Assembly: GCF_000724545.1 (NCBI RefSeq)
Contig: NZ_JHBV01000014.1
Location: 124,001 to 188,000 of the forward strand
Reading direction: 5' to 3'
Origin: Aureispira sp. CCB-QB1
Lineage (GTDB): Bacteria; Bacteroidota; Bacteroidia; Chitinophagales; Saprospiraceae
DNA: 64,000 bases
Shown: positions 8,271 to 17,091 of the stretch, in pieces
How the letters are laid out: the number at the start of each line of letters is the position of its first letter
How positions within the stretch are numbered: position 1 is the first letter of the stretch
The notes under the pieces: model-generated
Told to the model about the DNA's origin: nothing
The model's database searches: none
The model's input: only the letters and a program-made list of their open reading frames with translations
Program-made: the position numbers and the translations under genes

Positions 8271-9393
8271 TTAATTGTTGGTAACAGGTGATTAATTGTT
8301 GACTGAGCTTTTGAGGATGAAATAATTGTTGGGCATACTCGTATCCTTTGTTGCACATTGTTTGTGCTAAGGTGGGGTGCTTCAACACTTGTTGAATGGC
8401 TTGGGCAAGACCTTGTTCATCGGTTGGAGATACGTACAAAGAATGTGGACCTCCAGCTTCTGTTAGGGCAGAGGTGTTTGCTGTAATAACAGGAGTTTTA
8501 CTTAATAAAGCCTCAACAACAGGCAAGCCAAAGCCTTCATAAAAAGAAGGGTAGACAAGGAGTGTTGCTTTTTGGTAGAGTGCTTGCAATACTTCATTGG
8601 ATGCCAAGTCCGTTATCCAGATGATTTTTTTCTCTAACTGCATTGCTTTAATCAGCGTTTGAACTTCTTTTTTATACTGCCCTCCCTGTCCAACGACTAC
8701 AATAGGCAACTGTTGGTCGGAAGGCAAATATTGGTAAGCCTGAATTAGCAACTTTAAATTCTTACGCTCTTGAATGGTTCCCACAGACAAAACATATCGT
8801 TCGGGCAATCTATATTTTTTTAGCAAGGCTTCTATAGAAGTAGAATCATTTAAGGTGTAATAGATAGGATGGCAAGCTTGATAGATAACTTCTATTTTTT
8901 CAGGAGCTATCTTATAATATTGTACAATATCTCGTTTTGTATGTTCGCTAATAGCTATAATTCGATCTGCTTGCTGACAACTGTACCTAAATTTTCTATC
9001 ATATATTTGTCGATCAAAAAAAGAGTACGTTTGGGGATAAACTTTGAAAATTAGATCGTGAATGGTGACGATGCTTTTTATACCGCTGCGTTGAATGCCA
9101 ATGGGCAATTCGTGGCTAAGACCGTGGTATAGTTCAATAGAATCTGCTTGTAGTTGTTTGGGGATTGAAAAGGTACGCCACCAACTTTTAAACGAAGTTT
9201 TGGGGGCAAAAGAGTGGTAGTGCTTGGAATTTAAAAAGGGAGTTGTTCGAGCATCATGGTTAATTTTAGGGCTGTATAAATAGTATTGATGCTCTGGGTG
9301 AAAGGTCGCTAAATTAGATACTAGCGTGCGACTGTAATTGCCCAACCCTGTAAAATTGCAAAAAAGTCGTTTGGCATCAAATCCTATTTTCAT
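8260..9393 (-). CDS. Glycosyltransferase family 4
   Basis: 377 residues from the preferred start MKIGFDAKR (a Met six codons upstream at 9411 is also possible). It is a GT-B enzyme using a nucleotide-sugar donor. The N-terminal Rossmann half shows GLGNYSRTL for acceptor binding and SIVTIHDLIFKVYP. The C-terminal half has YVLSVGTIQERKNLKLLIQA and the donor-binding E-x7-E region YPSFYEGFGLPVVEALLS (about residues 281-298). It resembles mannosyl- or rhamnosyltransferases of O-antigen and exopolysaccharide synthesis, but no other sugar gene is adjacent. The C-terminal three residues and the stop are encoded by repeat R2a, so an original tail may have been replaced. Confidence 0.88.
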   Translation of the reverse strand: MKIGFDAKRLFCNFTGLGNYSRTLVSNLATFHPEHQYYLYSPKINHDARTTPFLNSKHYHSFAPKTSFKSWWRTFSIPKQLQADSIELYHGLSHELPIGIQRSGIKSIVTIHDLIFKVYPQTYSFFDRQIYDRKFRYSCQQADRIIAISEHTKRDIVQYYKIAPEKIEVIYQACHPIYYTLNDSTSIEALLKKYRLPERYVLSVGTIQERKNLKLLIQAYQYLPSDQQLPIVVVGQGGQYKKEVQTLIKAMQLEKKIIWITDLASNEVLQALYQKATLLVYPSFYEGFGLPVVEALLSKTPVITANTSALTEAGGPHSLYVSPTDEQGLAQAIQQVLKHPTLAQTMCNKGYEYAQQLFHPQKLSQQLITCYQQLILR

Positions 9394-9530
9394 ATGAGTT
9401 TGTCCAGTCATTATTCAATTCTGTATTAGCCCATTTATGGATAAACTACCTAGCTAATTTAACGCAAGGAGGTTAAGTGGACTATTGTCGAATGCTACTA
9501 CTAATCGGTTGTTAGGAAGTAATGTGATTA

Positions 9531-10163
9531 TTATAAATAGTTATCAAGCAAATTCATATCATAAAAAACAGTGGCTCCTGCTTCCTCAAGCTGTTTAGCT
9601 GTACGCTTAGAAGCATAGCCAAGCACCTCGAAGCCACCTGTTTTGGCAGCAGTAACACCCGCCAAACTATCCTCAACAATGAGACATTCATGAGGCGCAA
9701 AACCCATTGTTTTTGCGGCATGTAAAAATAGGTCGGGTTGAGGCTTCCACTTCTGGATATCATAAGCGCTAAAAATATTATCTTGAAAAAAGTGCGTTAA
9801 TTTTAACAGCCCTAAATTCAATCGAATTTTCTCTTGAGGAGCATTAGAGGCAACACATCGAGGAAGTGTCAAGCGTTCTAAAGCTGCATGAATTCCAGGG
9901 ATGGGTTGTAGGCTCTTTTCAAAAGCTTCATAGGTTCGAGCACGATAAATATGGACAATATTAGCAGGAAACTTTTGACCACTAGCTTTTTCTATATAAT
10001 CAAAACAATATTGCAATGATTGACCAGAAAATTCACCAATAGCTTGTTCTAGAGACATAGAATAGCCCATTTCTTGTGCCAAATCAACAATCGCACCTAT
10101 TGAAGTAGCTTCGCTGTCAACCAAAACACCATCACAATCAAAAATGATGCACTTAAATTTCAT
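9531..10163 (-). CDS. HAD-superfamily phosphatase/phosphomutase (subfamily IA)
   Basis: 210 residues, the usual size for beta-phosphoglucomutase and phosphoglycolate phosphatase relatives. Motif I is IIFDCDGVLVDSE (nucleophile Asp9, acid-base Asp11). A four-helix cap follows (about residues 15-85). Motif II is CVASNA (about 104), motif III is the Lys in KWKPQPD (about 139), and motif IV is LIVEDSLAGV. It acts in the cytoplasm on small phosphate esters. The substrate cannot be told from sequence; beta-phosphoglucomutase activity is one possibility. It sits between the glycosyltransferase and the siderophore block, apparently with its own promoter. Confidence 0.87.
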   Translation of the reverse strand: MKFKCIIFDCDGVLVDSEATSIGAIVDLAQEMGYSMSLEQAIGEFSGQSLQYCFDYIEKASGQKFPANIVHIYRARTYEAFEKSLQPIPGIHAALERLTLPRCVASNAPQEKIRLNLGLLKLTHFFQDNIFSAYDIQKWKPQPDLFLHAAKTMGFAPHECLIVEDSLAGVTAAKTGGFEVLGYASKRTAKQLEEAGATVFYDMNLLDNYL

Positions 10164-10270
10164 TTCTATCTTTTTGGAACGTTATTTAAACCATTGTCGA
10201 AAGATAGAGTAGAAATTTCATAATTCAAAATAATGAGGAAAATGCCGAATTGAATTTAAAAAATGATAGG

Positions 10271-11398
10271 TTAACGAACAGATATTCCAAGTGTTTTTTT
10301 CTTCTTTCTAAAAGAAACTTTATGCATTTTTTCATAATAAAAATGAATAAAATAAGTGAAAATGGTGATGATAGGAATAAGGACAAGAACAACGCCAACA
10401 CCATGTTGTTGGTACCCCAAGATTCCCATTCCAAAACAAATAATAACCCATTGAAATACATATAGTAACGTAACTCGTTGGCTAGAATAGATCAAAAAAT
10501 TAAAAAATACATTAGGGGCAAAATAGCCTGCAATTTTGTTAACAATGAACAGCAAAACAAGATTAAAACCTAATAAGTAGATAGCACCACCTGGTCCTAA
10601 ATGAAAATAATCGTTAAAGTGGTAGCTAAAATTGCTATAAACTAACCCTCCTCCAATAAGAAGAAACAGCAGACCATATAGTAGCATTTGCCTAAAAATA
10701 AACGTTTGATGGTTGTTTTTTTCCTTGAACCACCTGCCAAAAAACATGCCCGCTAAAATAAAAAAGAACCAAGGAAATACTGCAAAGTAAACATTCCATT
10801 CTCCTCCCCAAAGTAGATCCAAGCAATAGTCAACACCTATTATATCCAAACGAATACCTCGTACGAATGGGGTAATGATTAGTAGAAGTAGTCCTATTGC
10901 CAATGGAATAAACTTGTTATTGCCCAATTTTTGAACCCCAACCAAAAGTAATAGCGAAATTCCTGCTAATTGCAAGATGTCGCCCGTTAATAATAGATAA
11001 GTTAATTGCCCAAACTCTAGTGGAGTTGTCCAACCATAGGCTGCTATAAATTCAGTAGGTAGAATACCTAAGAAATAGGGAACAACAAACTTAAAGAGAT
11101 TCATTCCATAACCAAATCCCAATAGCCCTAAGGCTCTACGAATGATAGCACGGGTACTCTGTCTTTTAGATAGACAAAAAGAGAAGCCCATGGCGATTAA
11201 GAACATTGGAGTACCTTTTCCGATGAAATGAATACTCGTTCCAAGCCAAGTGCTACTTTGAGTATAAGGATTTCCATACATCCATAATGTATGAACAACA
11301 ACAACAAATAGGACACTGATTCCTCTTGCCAAGTCGATGGCAAGTACTCTATTTCTATTATTAATATTTGGATTCATTTGTATTTTATTTTGGTTCAT
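10271..11398 (-). CDS. Membrane acyltransferase, HGSNAT/DUF1624-like
   Basis: 375 residues with about 10 predicted transmembrane helices. The N-terminal motif RVLAIDLARGISVLFVVVVH is typical of heparan-alpha-glucosaminide N-acetyltransferase-like (DUF1624) and related acyltransferase-3 membrane proteins, and the catalytic His is likely the one ending this motif. The protein ends with a basic cytoplasmic tail. It begins 71 bases after the nitroreductase stop on the same strand, so it may be the last gene of the siderophore operon, where it could acylate an envelope sugar or a siderophore intermediate. That link is inference from position only. Confidence 0.7.
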   Translation of the reverse strand: MNQNKIQMNPNINNRNRVLAIDLARGISVLFVVVVHTLWMYGNPYTQSSTWLGTSIHFIGKGTPMFLIAMGFSFCLSKRQSTRAIIRRALGLLGFGYGMNLFKFVVPYFLGILPTEFIAAYGWTTPLEFGQLTYLLLTGDILQLAGISLLLLVGVQKLGNNKFIPLAIGLLLLIITPFVRGIRLDIIGVDYCLDLLWGGEWNVYFAVFPWFFFILAGMFFGRWFKEKNNHQTFIFRQMLLYGLLFLLIGGGLVYSNFSYHFNDYFHLGPGGAIYLLGFNLVLLFIVNKIAGYFAPNVFFNFLIYSSQRVTLLYVFQWVIICFGMGILGYQQHGVGVVLVLIPIITIFTYFIHFYYEKMHKVSFRKKKKTLGISVR

Positions 11399-11469
11399 TG
11401 ATGCTAATAAGCGATAATCTAGTTAACGCCAAGAGTTGCTCACGAGGGAAGCTAATCTTTAGCAATTGT

Positions 11470-12060
11470 TTATTCTGACCAACTTAATTTTTTTCGTAAT
11501 AATTTTCTTCTTCTTTTGGGAGGTGCTTGTTTGGGAGAATAGTATCCCATATAAAAAAGCCCCAAACACCGTTCATTTTTTTTAAGACCTAATTGAGCAC
11601 CATATAAAATAGCAGCTTCAGAGCTATCCCAATAGCCCCCTATGTCATAAGCAGTACAGGACAACCACAAGTTTTGAACGGCACAAGCAACAGCAGCGAG
11701 TTCCTCCCATTCTTTAATGTTTACTTTTAAAGAACGTTGCATAATAATAGCGACCATCGTAGCATGTTGTGGATAGTGGCGTGTCTGTTCGTATCGGGAA
11801 GGAGGGAAATCTTTCTCGTGCCATTCTCTTTGATAATAGTCTAGTAAAAAAGTGCCCAATGCTTTTCGATGCTTGCCTCTCAAGACCACAAAACGCCAAG
11901 GTTCCGTACATTTATAATTAGGTGCCCAAGTCGCATTGATGATTAATTCTGTTAGTATCGAATCAGGGATTTCTTTAGCTAAAAAATCATCGGCATAAAC
12001 ACTTTTTCGGGTGCGAATGATTTCGCTTAAAAATGCAGCTTTATTTTTTTCATTCATCAT
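11470..12060 (-). CDS. Nitroreductase-family flavoprotein
   Basis: 196 residues. The N-terminal RTRKSVYADDF and the segment ATWAPNYKCTEPWRFVVLRG match the FMN-binding core of the nitroreductase fold, with the conserved Arg-x-Ser and the Pro-Trp-Arg-Phe string; GYWDSSEAAILYG and GLFYMGYY follow later. The family uses NAD(P)H and FMN, usually as a dimer in the cytoplasm. It starts 17 bases after the second NIS synthetase, so it is clearly in the siderophore operon. There it might release iron by reduction or reduce a biosynthetic intermediate. Both are inferences; the family is functionally broad. Confidence 0.85.
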   Translation of the reverse strand: MMNEKNKAAFLSEIIRTRKSVYADDFLAKEIPDSILTELIINATWAPNYKCTEPWRFVVLRGKHRKALGTFLLDYYQREWHEKDFPPSRYEQTRHYPQHATMVAIIMQRSLKVNIKEWEELAAVACAVQNLWLSCTAYDIGGYWDSSEAAILYGAQLGLKKNERCLGLFYMGYYSPKQAPPKRRRKLLRKKLSWSE

Positions 12061-12077
12061 TTTGTTAGATAATTACT

Positions 12078-13922
12078 TTACAGCGTATTTAGCTCTTTTG
12101 ATGGATAATTATTGGTAGAGTAGCTCAATGCTTGATTGGCATAGCAAGCGATTGGATTGTTAAGCATACCCGCAAATTGCAAACTATTCATGGGATCTTC
12201 CAAATCAAGCATCTGTTGATTGTTGCGGATTTGCAAGCGATTCAAGCAGCATTTTTTGAATTGAGGAACAAAAAGATTGTAGCGTTGATATTTTTCTGCA
12301 TAGCTTGGAAAGCGTTTTTGGTAGTCGTGTACACATTCTGCTACAAGTTGCCAAAATGAATCTTCTGAAAAATGAGTTTGTTCATTAAGAATAGCGCTCA
12401 TAAATCTAAAGTAACAATCAAAAACATCGGTAAACAACGACAATATTTTCATTTCATCGGTTGTTTCGACAAACACTCGTTGAGCGGCTTTAGGAAGTGT
12501 CAATTCTTTGTTGTAAAGAAGAATTTCTTCTGTAATATCTTTCATGAAAATACCCGTTGGTAAATTGTCTTCTAAAATGAGAATGACATTTTCACCATGA
12601 GGCATAAAGACCAATTCATACTTAAAAAAACAATGCAATAGCGTAGAAAAATAAGCTTTTAAATAGGCTTTTATCCATGTTTCTATAGAATGACCAGATG
12701 CTTTTATGAGTTCTGGCAGAAAGGCTGTTCCTTGATGATCTATATGTAACAAAGCCGCCATTGTCATGACTCGTTGCGATGCCGTTATTTTGGATAGAGG
12801 GCTTTCTCTCCATAAAGCAGAAAGCATCTTATTATGGGCGCAAGAGTTGCCTAGTTTTTCATAAAAATGATTGGTATATCCGATGGTAGCAACTTCACCC
12901 AACATAAGAAAACCACATTCTTGCAAATAAGCATCAGGCTCTAATAATTGGTTAATCCAGTCTGTAATGACAGGGGTGCTTTTCATATAATTAGGAGACA
13001 AGCCTCTCATAAATCCCATATTAATAATAGACAAAGCCGTTTTGGTATAAAAATGATTGGGCTTATCCTTATTATATAGTGTGCGAATAGATTGCTGAGC
13101 GACATAGCTGTCTTTAGACGTTCCTAAATATAAGAGTCGTTTTTGGGCTAAATCGGGGGCAAAAACCAACGCTAACTTATTGAACCATTGCCAAGGATGT
13201 ACAGGAATGAAAATGAAATCATCAGGATTTTGTCCCAACTCGATTATTTTTTTATTAAAATCCTGTATCATCGAAAGTCCTAATTCTTGTTCCAAAAGTT
13301 GCTGGTAACTCAAGGCTTGAATAGCACTAAAACAAGTGCGAGTCTTATGTCCTGCCAACCAAACTAAAGTAAAAGGATTGGCTGCCTCTGGAGCAAACGC
13401 TTCGTAATCATTTCCATCAAAGCCTATGCGACCACTATTGGCTATAAAACAAGGATGCCCTTCTACCATTGCTTGCTCTATGGTCTGAAAATCGGTCTGA
13501 ACCAATGCTTTTGAGTTATTTTTTTGATGACAGTATTTATATGCTTGACTAGAAAGTGTGCTGGTCAATTCTTCTAAGTAGGTAGGGCAGACGCTTGCCG
13601 TAATTCCCAATTGAATTTCAAATTCTAAAACAAAAGCAAGTAAGTCTAGCGTCTCTTTTTGACCATAATTGATCTTGGTAAGAGACGCTTCGTCGATGTG
13701 CCAGTGTTCTAACGCTAATATTTTAGCATCAAATTGATAATAAATATTAGGATCATCAGCGTAGACAATATATGAAGTATTACTATCCTTTCTTAACGTT
13801 GGCTTTATTAGTCCTTCGTGCGCTAATTCAGCCATTGCTTTTTTTAGTTGTTTTCGATTGACAATAGCCCAACTGTCAGGATTTAGATGTTGAATAATCG
13901 AATGATGGTAAGATGAAGTCAT
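12078..13922 (-). CDS. NIS siderophore synthetase (IucA/IucC family, DesD/AlcC-like)
   Basis: 614 residues, the usual length for a stand-alone NRPS-independent siderophore synthetase. These enzymes use ATP to adenylate a carboxylate and join it to an amine or hydroxylamine. Visible motifs: EGHPCFIANSGRIGFDGNDY and APEAANPF (ATP and substrate binding), HPWQW (about residues 242-246), AQQSIRTLYN, KTALSIINMGFMRGLSP and FMPHGENVILIL. These fit the DesD/AlcC/PubC group, which couples acylated N-hydroxy-diamines, better than the citrate-specific IucA group. It follows the separate acyltransferase by 39 bases. A close paralogue is the C-terminal part of the fusion encoded just upstream. The two enzymes may do different coupling or ring-closing steps. 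Confidence 0.92.
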   Translation of the reverse strand: MTSSYHHSIIQHLNPDSWAIVNRKQLKKAMAELAHEGLIKPTLRKDSNTSYIVYADDPNIYYQFDAKILALEHWHIDEASLTKINYGQKETLDLLAFVLEFEIQLGITASVCPTYLEELTSTLSSQAYKYCHQKNNSKALVQTDFQTIEQAMVEGHPCFIANSGRIGFDGNDYEAFAPEAANPFTLVWLAGHKTRTCFSAIQALSYQQLLEQELGLSMIQDFNKKIIELGQNPDDFIFIPVHPWQWFNKLALVFAPDLAQKRLLYLGTSKDSYVAQQSIRTLYNKDKPNHFYTKTALSIINMGFMRGLSPNYMKSTPVITDWINQLLEPDAYLQECGFLMLGEVATIGYTNHFYEKLGNSCAHNKMLSALWRESPLSKITASQRVMTMAALLHIDHQGTAFLPELIKASGHSIETWIKAYLKAYFSTLLHCFFKYELVFMPHGENVILILEDNLPTGIFMKDITEEILLYNKELTLPKAAQRVFVETTDEMKILSLFTDVFDCYFRFMSAILNEQTHFSEDSFWQLVAECVHDYQKRFPSYAEKYQRYNLFVPQFKKCCLNRLQIRNNQQMLDLEDPMNSLQFAGMLNNPIACYANQALSYSTNNYPSKELNTL

Positions 13923-13961
13923 TGATAATATATTTAAATCTTTGATGGTTTAAGAAACTGC

Positions 13962-14525
13962 TTAATAGACAATACATTCAGCTCGACTTTGCTGATAAGC
14001 CTCGTAAGTACAGAAAGCTAAGAAAGCTTTTTTGTCAGGTAGGTTGACCTGTTTGTCGTAGACAAAACCCGCTCGTTTGTTAAGGCGATGAATTTTGTGA
14101 TTATTGACATCTGGTTCGACAACAATGCGTTTGCAATGGTTTTGCTCAAATAAAAAATCCATAATGCTAGAAAAGACATGCCAAGTGAAACCAGAAATTC
14201 GATGTTGAGGAGGTTTGACCAATACATGCATGCCGCAATCTCCTTCTAAAACGGGGTAATGTTGCCCGATAGGATCCGTTTTGGGGTTGTAAGATTCCAT
14301 CAAGAAAGCAGCTTCATTCTGTATCTCCCCAATATATACCTTATAGTCAGGGATACTGAGCAAATGCGTGTAAGTTGTAATCAGCTCCTCTGCCGTAGCA
14401 TCTAACATACCCCAATATTGAGCATGTGGATTGTTGACCCATTTCAATAAACAAGCAGCGTCTTTTTTGACACTAAATGGTCGAAAGGAAATAGGATGTG
14501 TTTCTTTTAACGGTGTTTGGTTCAT
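13962..14525 (-). CDS. Siderophore acyltransferase, IucB/DesC-like GNAT
   Basis: 187 residues. A GNAT fold with the family pattern LLKWVNNPHAQYWGM, GDCGMHVLVKPP, GFTWHVFSSIMDFLF, RIVVEPDVNNHKIHRLNKR and GFVYDKQVNLP. The EPD-x-N-x-K string is typical of acyltransferases that acylate N-hydroxylysine or N-hydroxy-diamine (IucB, RhbD, DesC types), using acetyl- or succinyl-CoA in the cytoplasm. The start overlaps the stop of the fusion gene by 4 bases (ATGA type), so translation is likely coupled. It is a clear paralogue of the N-terminal domain of the fusion; the two could use different acyl donors. The donor cannot be read from sequence. Confidence 0.88.
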   Translation of the reverse strand: MNQTPLKETHPISFRPFSVKKDAACLLKWVNNPHAQYWGMLDATAEELITTYTHLLSIPDYKVYIGEIQNEAAFLMESYNPKTDPIGQHYPVLEGDCGMHVLVKPPQHRISGFTWHVFSSIMDFLFEQNHCKRIVVEPDVNNHKIHRLNKRAGFVYDKQVNLPDKKAFLAFCTYEAYQQSRAECIVY

Positions 14526-16969
14526 AAAGCAGCCTGGTTGATGATGGAAGAAGTTGTTGTTGTGTTGTAATTTGCAATAGGATTTTTTAAGCGCCCAACA
14601 AATTGTAACAGAGCCGTCGGATCATCTAAATCAATCATTTGCTTGCCATTATTTAGTTGGAGGCGATTTAAACAAGATAATTGAAAATCAGGTGCAAATA
14701 AATCGTATTGCTCGAACTTAGATTGTAGTTCGGGGTATCTAGCTTGGTAGTCTAATATGTTTTCGGCTACCAATTCCCAAAATCGTTGCTCGTCATAGTT
14801 GGCGTGCTCTACTAGAATCTGTGCCAAAAAACGGAAGAAGCCGTCAAAGATGTCAATGAAAATAGAGAGTAGTTTTACATCTTCATCAACAGGGGCATAC
14901 ATCCGCTCTAATCCTTTGGGAAGCTCTATATTAGGATTTAAAATAACGGCTTCTTCTGTAATATCTTTCAAAAAGACCTTGATAGGCATATGATTGTCAA
15001 ACACAAGAATTAAATTTTCACCATGTGGCATAAAGACCAAGTCATATTGATAGAAACAATGTAGGAGAGGACTTAGGTAGGCTTTGAGATACTTTCGAAG
15101 CCAGTGGTCGGTTGTTAAGCCAGAAGCTTTGATAAGTTCGGGCAGCAAAGCATCGCCATTTTGATCTACGTGCAGCAGTGCTGCCATCGTCATGACTTGT
15201 TGCCCTTCTTGAAGTTTGGAAGTTGGGCTTTCTCGCCACAAAGAGGCCAGCATTTTGTTATAATCATTGTGAGGACCCAATTCTTCATAATAAGGATTGA
15301 TATAACTAACCGATGCAATTTCTCCGAGCATTTCAAAGCCAGTTTCTTGTATATATTTGTCTTGATGTAGTAAATTTTCCAACCAAACTGCCATTTGAGG
15401 AGCTGTTCCTAAATAATACATTGGAAGCCCTCTCATAAAGCCCATATTGAGAATGGATAAGGCTGTTTTGGTGTAAAACTTATGAGGATGTGTACTGTTG
15501 TATAAGGTGCGTATGGACTGCTGCGCAAAATACTGATCGTTGCCATAACCCAAACAAATAAGTTTGCCTTGAGCTATTTCGGGCGCAAATATATTGGATA
15601 ATTTATTGAACCATTGCCAAGGATGGATAGGAATGAAATAATAATCCTCAGGGGCAAAACCATCGTCTGTTATCATTTTCGAAAACATCGCACGTGTTTC
15701 AGCATCCAATTCTTGTTGAATTAGGGTTTCGTAAGGCAAATCCTTTGTCCCCGCATAGAATGTTCGATCTTTGTGCCCTGCTAACCACAGTAGAGAAAAT
15801 GAATTGCCCGATTCAGGGGCATAAGCTCTATAATCACCGCTATCAAAACCAATACGACCATTGTTGGCCACAAAACCAGGGTGTCCCTCCATCATGGCTT
15901 GTTCGATTGTTTGAAAATCAGCATAGACCAATTCTTTGGCACAAGGATTTTGTTTGATGTGTTTATAGGCACTGCTATAGAGAGTGCTGGTGATTTCCTC
16001 CAAATAAATGGCTAAATTCTTTTGTTGTATCCCTAAAGCATTTTTAAACTCTTTGATAAACAAAAGGGCATCTAATGAAATAGGGGTTCCTGTCTTGGTT
16101 TTGGTGATAGAATCTAAAGCTATGTACAAGTGATTCAAGGCCATTTCCTTGGCCTTAAAAGTATAGACAATGCTAGTATCATCTGTTGTTAAGGTATACG
16201 TATTCCAACCTTCTGAACTTTCTTGAATTACAGGTTCAATTAGGCGTTCGTGTGAAAACTCACAGATTGCTTTTTTGATTAATAGACGATTGACCTGTTG
16301 CCATATTTGTGGTTGAATATGTGCAATGGCTTGTTGTGGTGAAACAATATTATTATTGGTCGTATTCATAGCACTTCGTTTGATCATGCGACGGGTCTTT
16401 TGATTGATGATAAAATCTTTTTTTTCATAAAAAGCAAGTTGTGCTGTTTTGTGCGGTAGACTGACAATTCGATCTAAAACAAAGCCAATGCGCTCACAAA
16501 TGGCAAACATCTTCTTGTTTTGAATATCTGGTTCTACTAAAATGCGTTCAACAGTTGGATTGCTAAAAATAAAGCGACTGATGGCATCAAAAATATGCCA
16601 TGTAAAGTTGGGAATCGGTTGTTCTGCGGGGGCCACCAATACATGGATGCCACAGTCACCAATTCGCTGACTATAGTAGTTGGAAATGAGGTCTTTTTCA
16701 GGATCATATCGTTCCAATAAAAAGGCTGGCACTCCATTGTAGTAGCCCATAAAAACATCGTAATGTTTTGGGTGAATTAGCTTTTGGTACTCTAGTTTTA
16801 CTTGCTCTAGGGTTGTATCTTGCAATCCCCAAAAAAAAGCATATTCTTGATTGACCCATTGGTGAATTAGTGGAACATCTGTTGTTATATCAAATGGGGC
16901 TAACTCAATGGTGCCAAAATGCTCGTAACTGATTTGATAGAGTACAGTTTCTTTTTTATCTTTTATCAT
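14522..16969 (-). CDS. Acyltransferase-NIS synthetase fusion (IucB/DesC-like + IucA/IucC-like)
   Basis: 815 residues, two enzymes in one chain. Residues about 15-190 are a GNAT acyltransferase (FFWGLQDTT, GDCGIHVLVAPA, FTWHIFDAISRFIF, RILVEPDIQNKKMFAICERI). After a linker of about 25 residues (about 190-215), the remaining about 600 residues form a full NIS synthetase with EGHPGFVANNGRIGFDSGDY, APESGNSF, HPWQW (about residue 449), AQQSIRTLYNS, KTALSILNMGFMRGLP and FMPHGENLILVF. Both halves keep their key residues, so the fusion could acylate an N-hydroxy-diamine and couple it at once. It lies between the MFS gene (with repeat R4a in the gap) and the separate acyltransferase. The order fusion, acyltransferase, synthetase suggests tandem duplication of an acyltransferase-synthetase cassette, one copy of which fused or split. 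Confidence 0.9.
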   Translation of the reverse strand: MIKDKKETVLYQISYEHFGTIELAPFDITTDVPLIHQWVNQEYAFFWGLQDTTLEQVKLEYQKLIHPKHYDVFMGYYNGVPAFLLERYDPEKDLISNYYSQRIGDCGIHVLVAPAEQPIPNFTWHIFDAISRFIFSNPTVERILVEPDIQNKKMFAICERIGFVLDRIVSLPHKTAQLAFYEKKDFIINQKTRRMIKRSAMNTTNNNIVSPQQAIAHIQPQIWQQVNRLLIKKAICEFSHERLIEPVIQESSEGWNTYTLTTDDTSIVYTFKAKEMALNHLYIALDSITKTKTGTPISLDALLFIKEFKNALGIQQKNLAIYLEEITSTLYSSAYKHIKQNPCAKELVYADFQTIEQAMMEGHPGFVANNGRIGFDSGDYRAYAPESGNSFSLLWLAGHKDRTFYAGTKDLPYETLIQQELDAETRAMFSKMITDDGFAPEDYYFIPIHPWQWFNKLSNIFAPEIAQGKLICLGYGNDQYFAQQSIRTLYNSTHPHKFYTKTALSILNMGFMRGLPMYYLGTAPQMAVWLENLLHQDKYIQETGFEMLGEIASVSYINPYYEELGPHNDYNKMLASLWRESPTSKLQEGQQVMTMAALLHVDQNGDALLPELIKASGLTTDHWLRKYLKAYLSPLLHCFYQYDLVFMPHGENLILVFDNHMPIKVFLKDITEEAVILNPNIELPKGLERMYAPVDEDVKLLSIFIDIFDGFFRFLAQILVEHANYDEQRFWELVAENILDYQARYPELQSKFEQYDLFAPDFQLSCLNRLQLNNGKQMIDLDDPTALLQFVGRLKNPIANYNTTTTSSIINQAAL

Positions 16970-16992
16970 AATATTAAATCGTTATAATCTTA

Positions 16993-17069
16993 TTGACAAT
17001 AGTTGGCTTTGTTACTCCCTGCGGTCGTGAGCTCGTTGCGCTCGGTTCGCTGCTACTATTATTGATAGT
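16993..17069. repeat. R4a repeat inside the siderophore operon
   Basis: The ends are TTGACAATAGT and TACTATTATTGATAG, with GC-rich M2-like modules between them (ACTCCCTGCGGTCGTGAG and GCTCGTTGCGCTCGG). It fills most of the gap between the MFS exporter and the acyltransferase-NIS fusion. A shorter copy is R4b. Confidence 0.55.
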
Positions 17070-17091
17070 CGGTTTACTTTGAAATGGTGTG

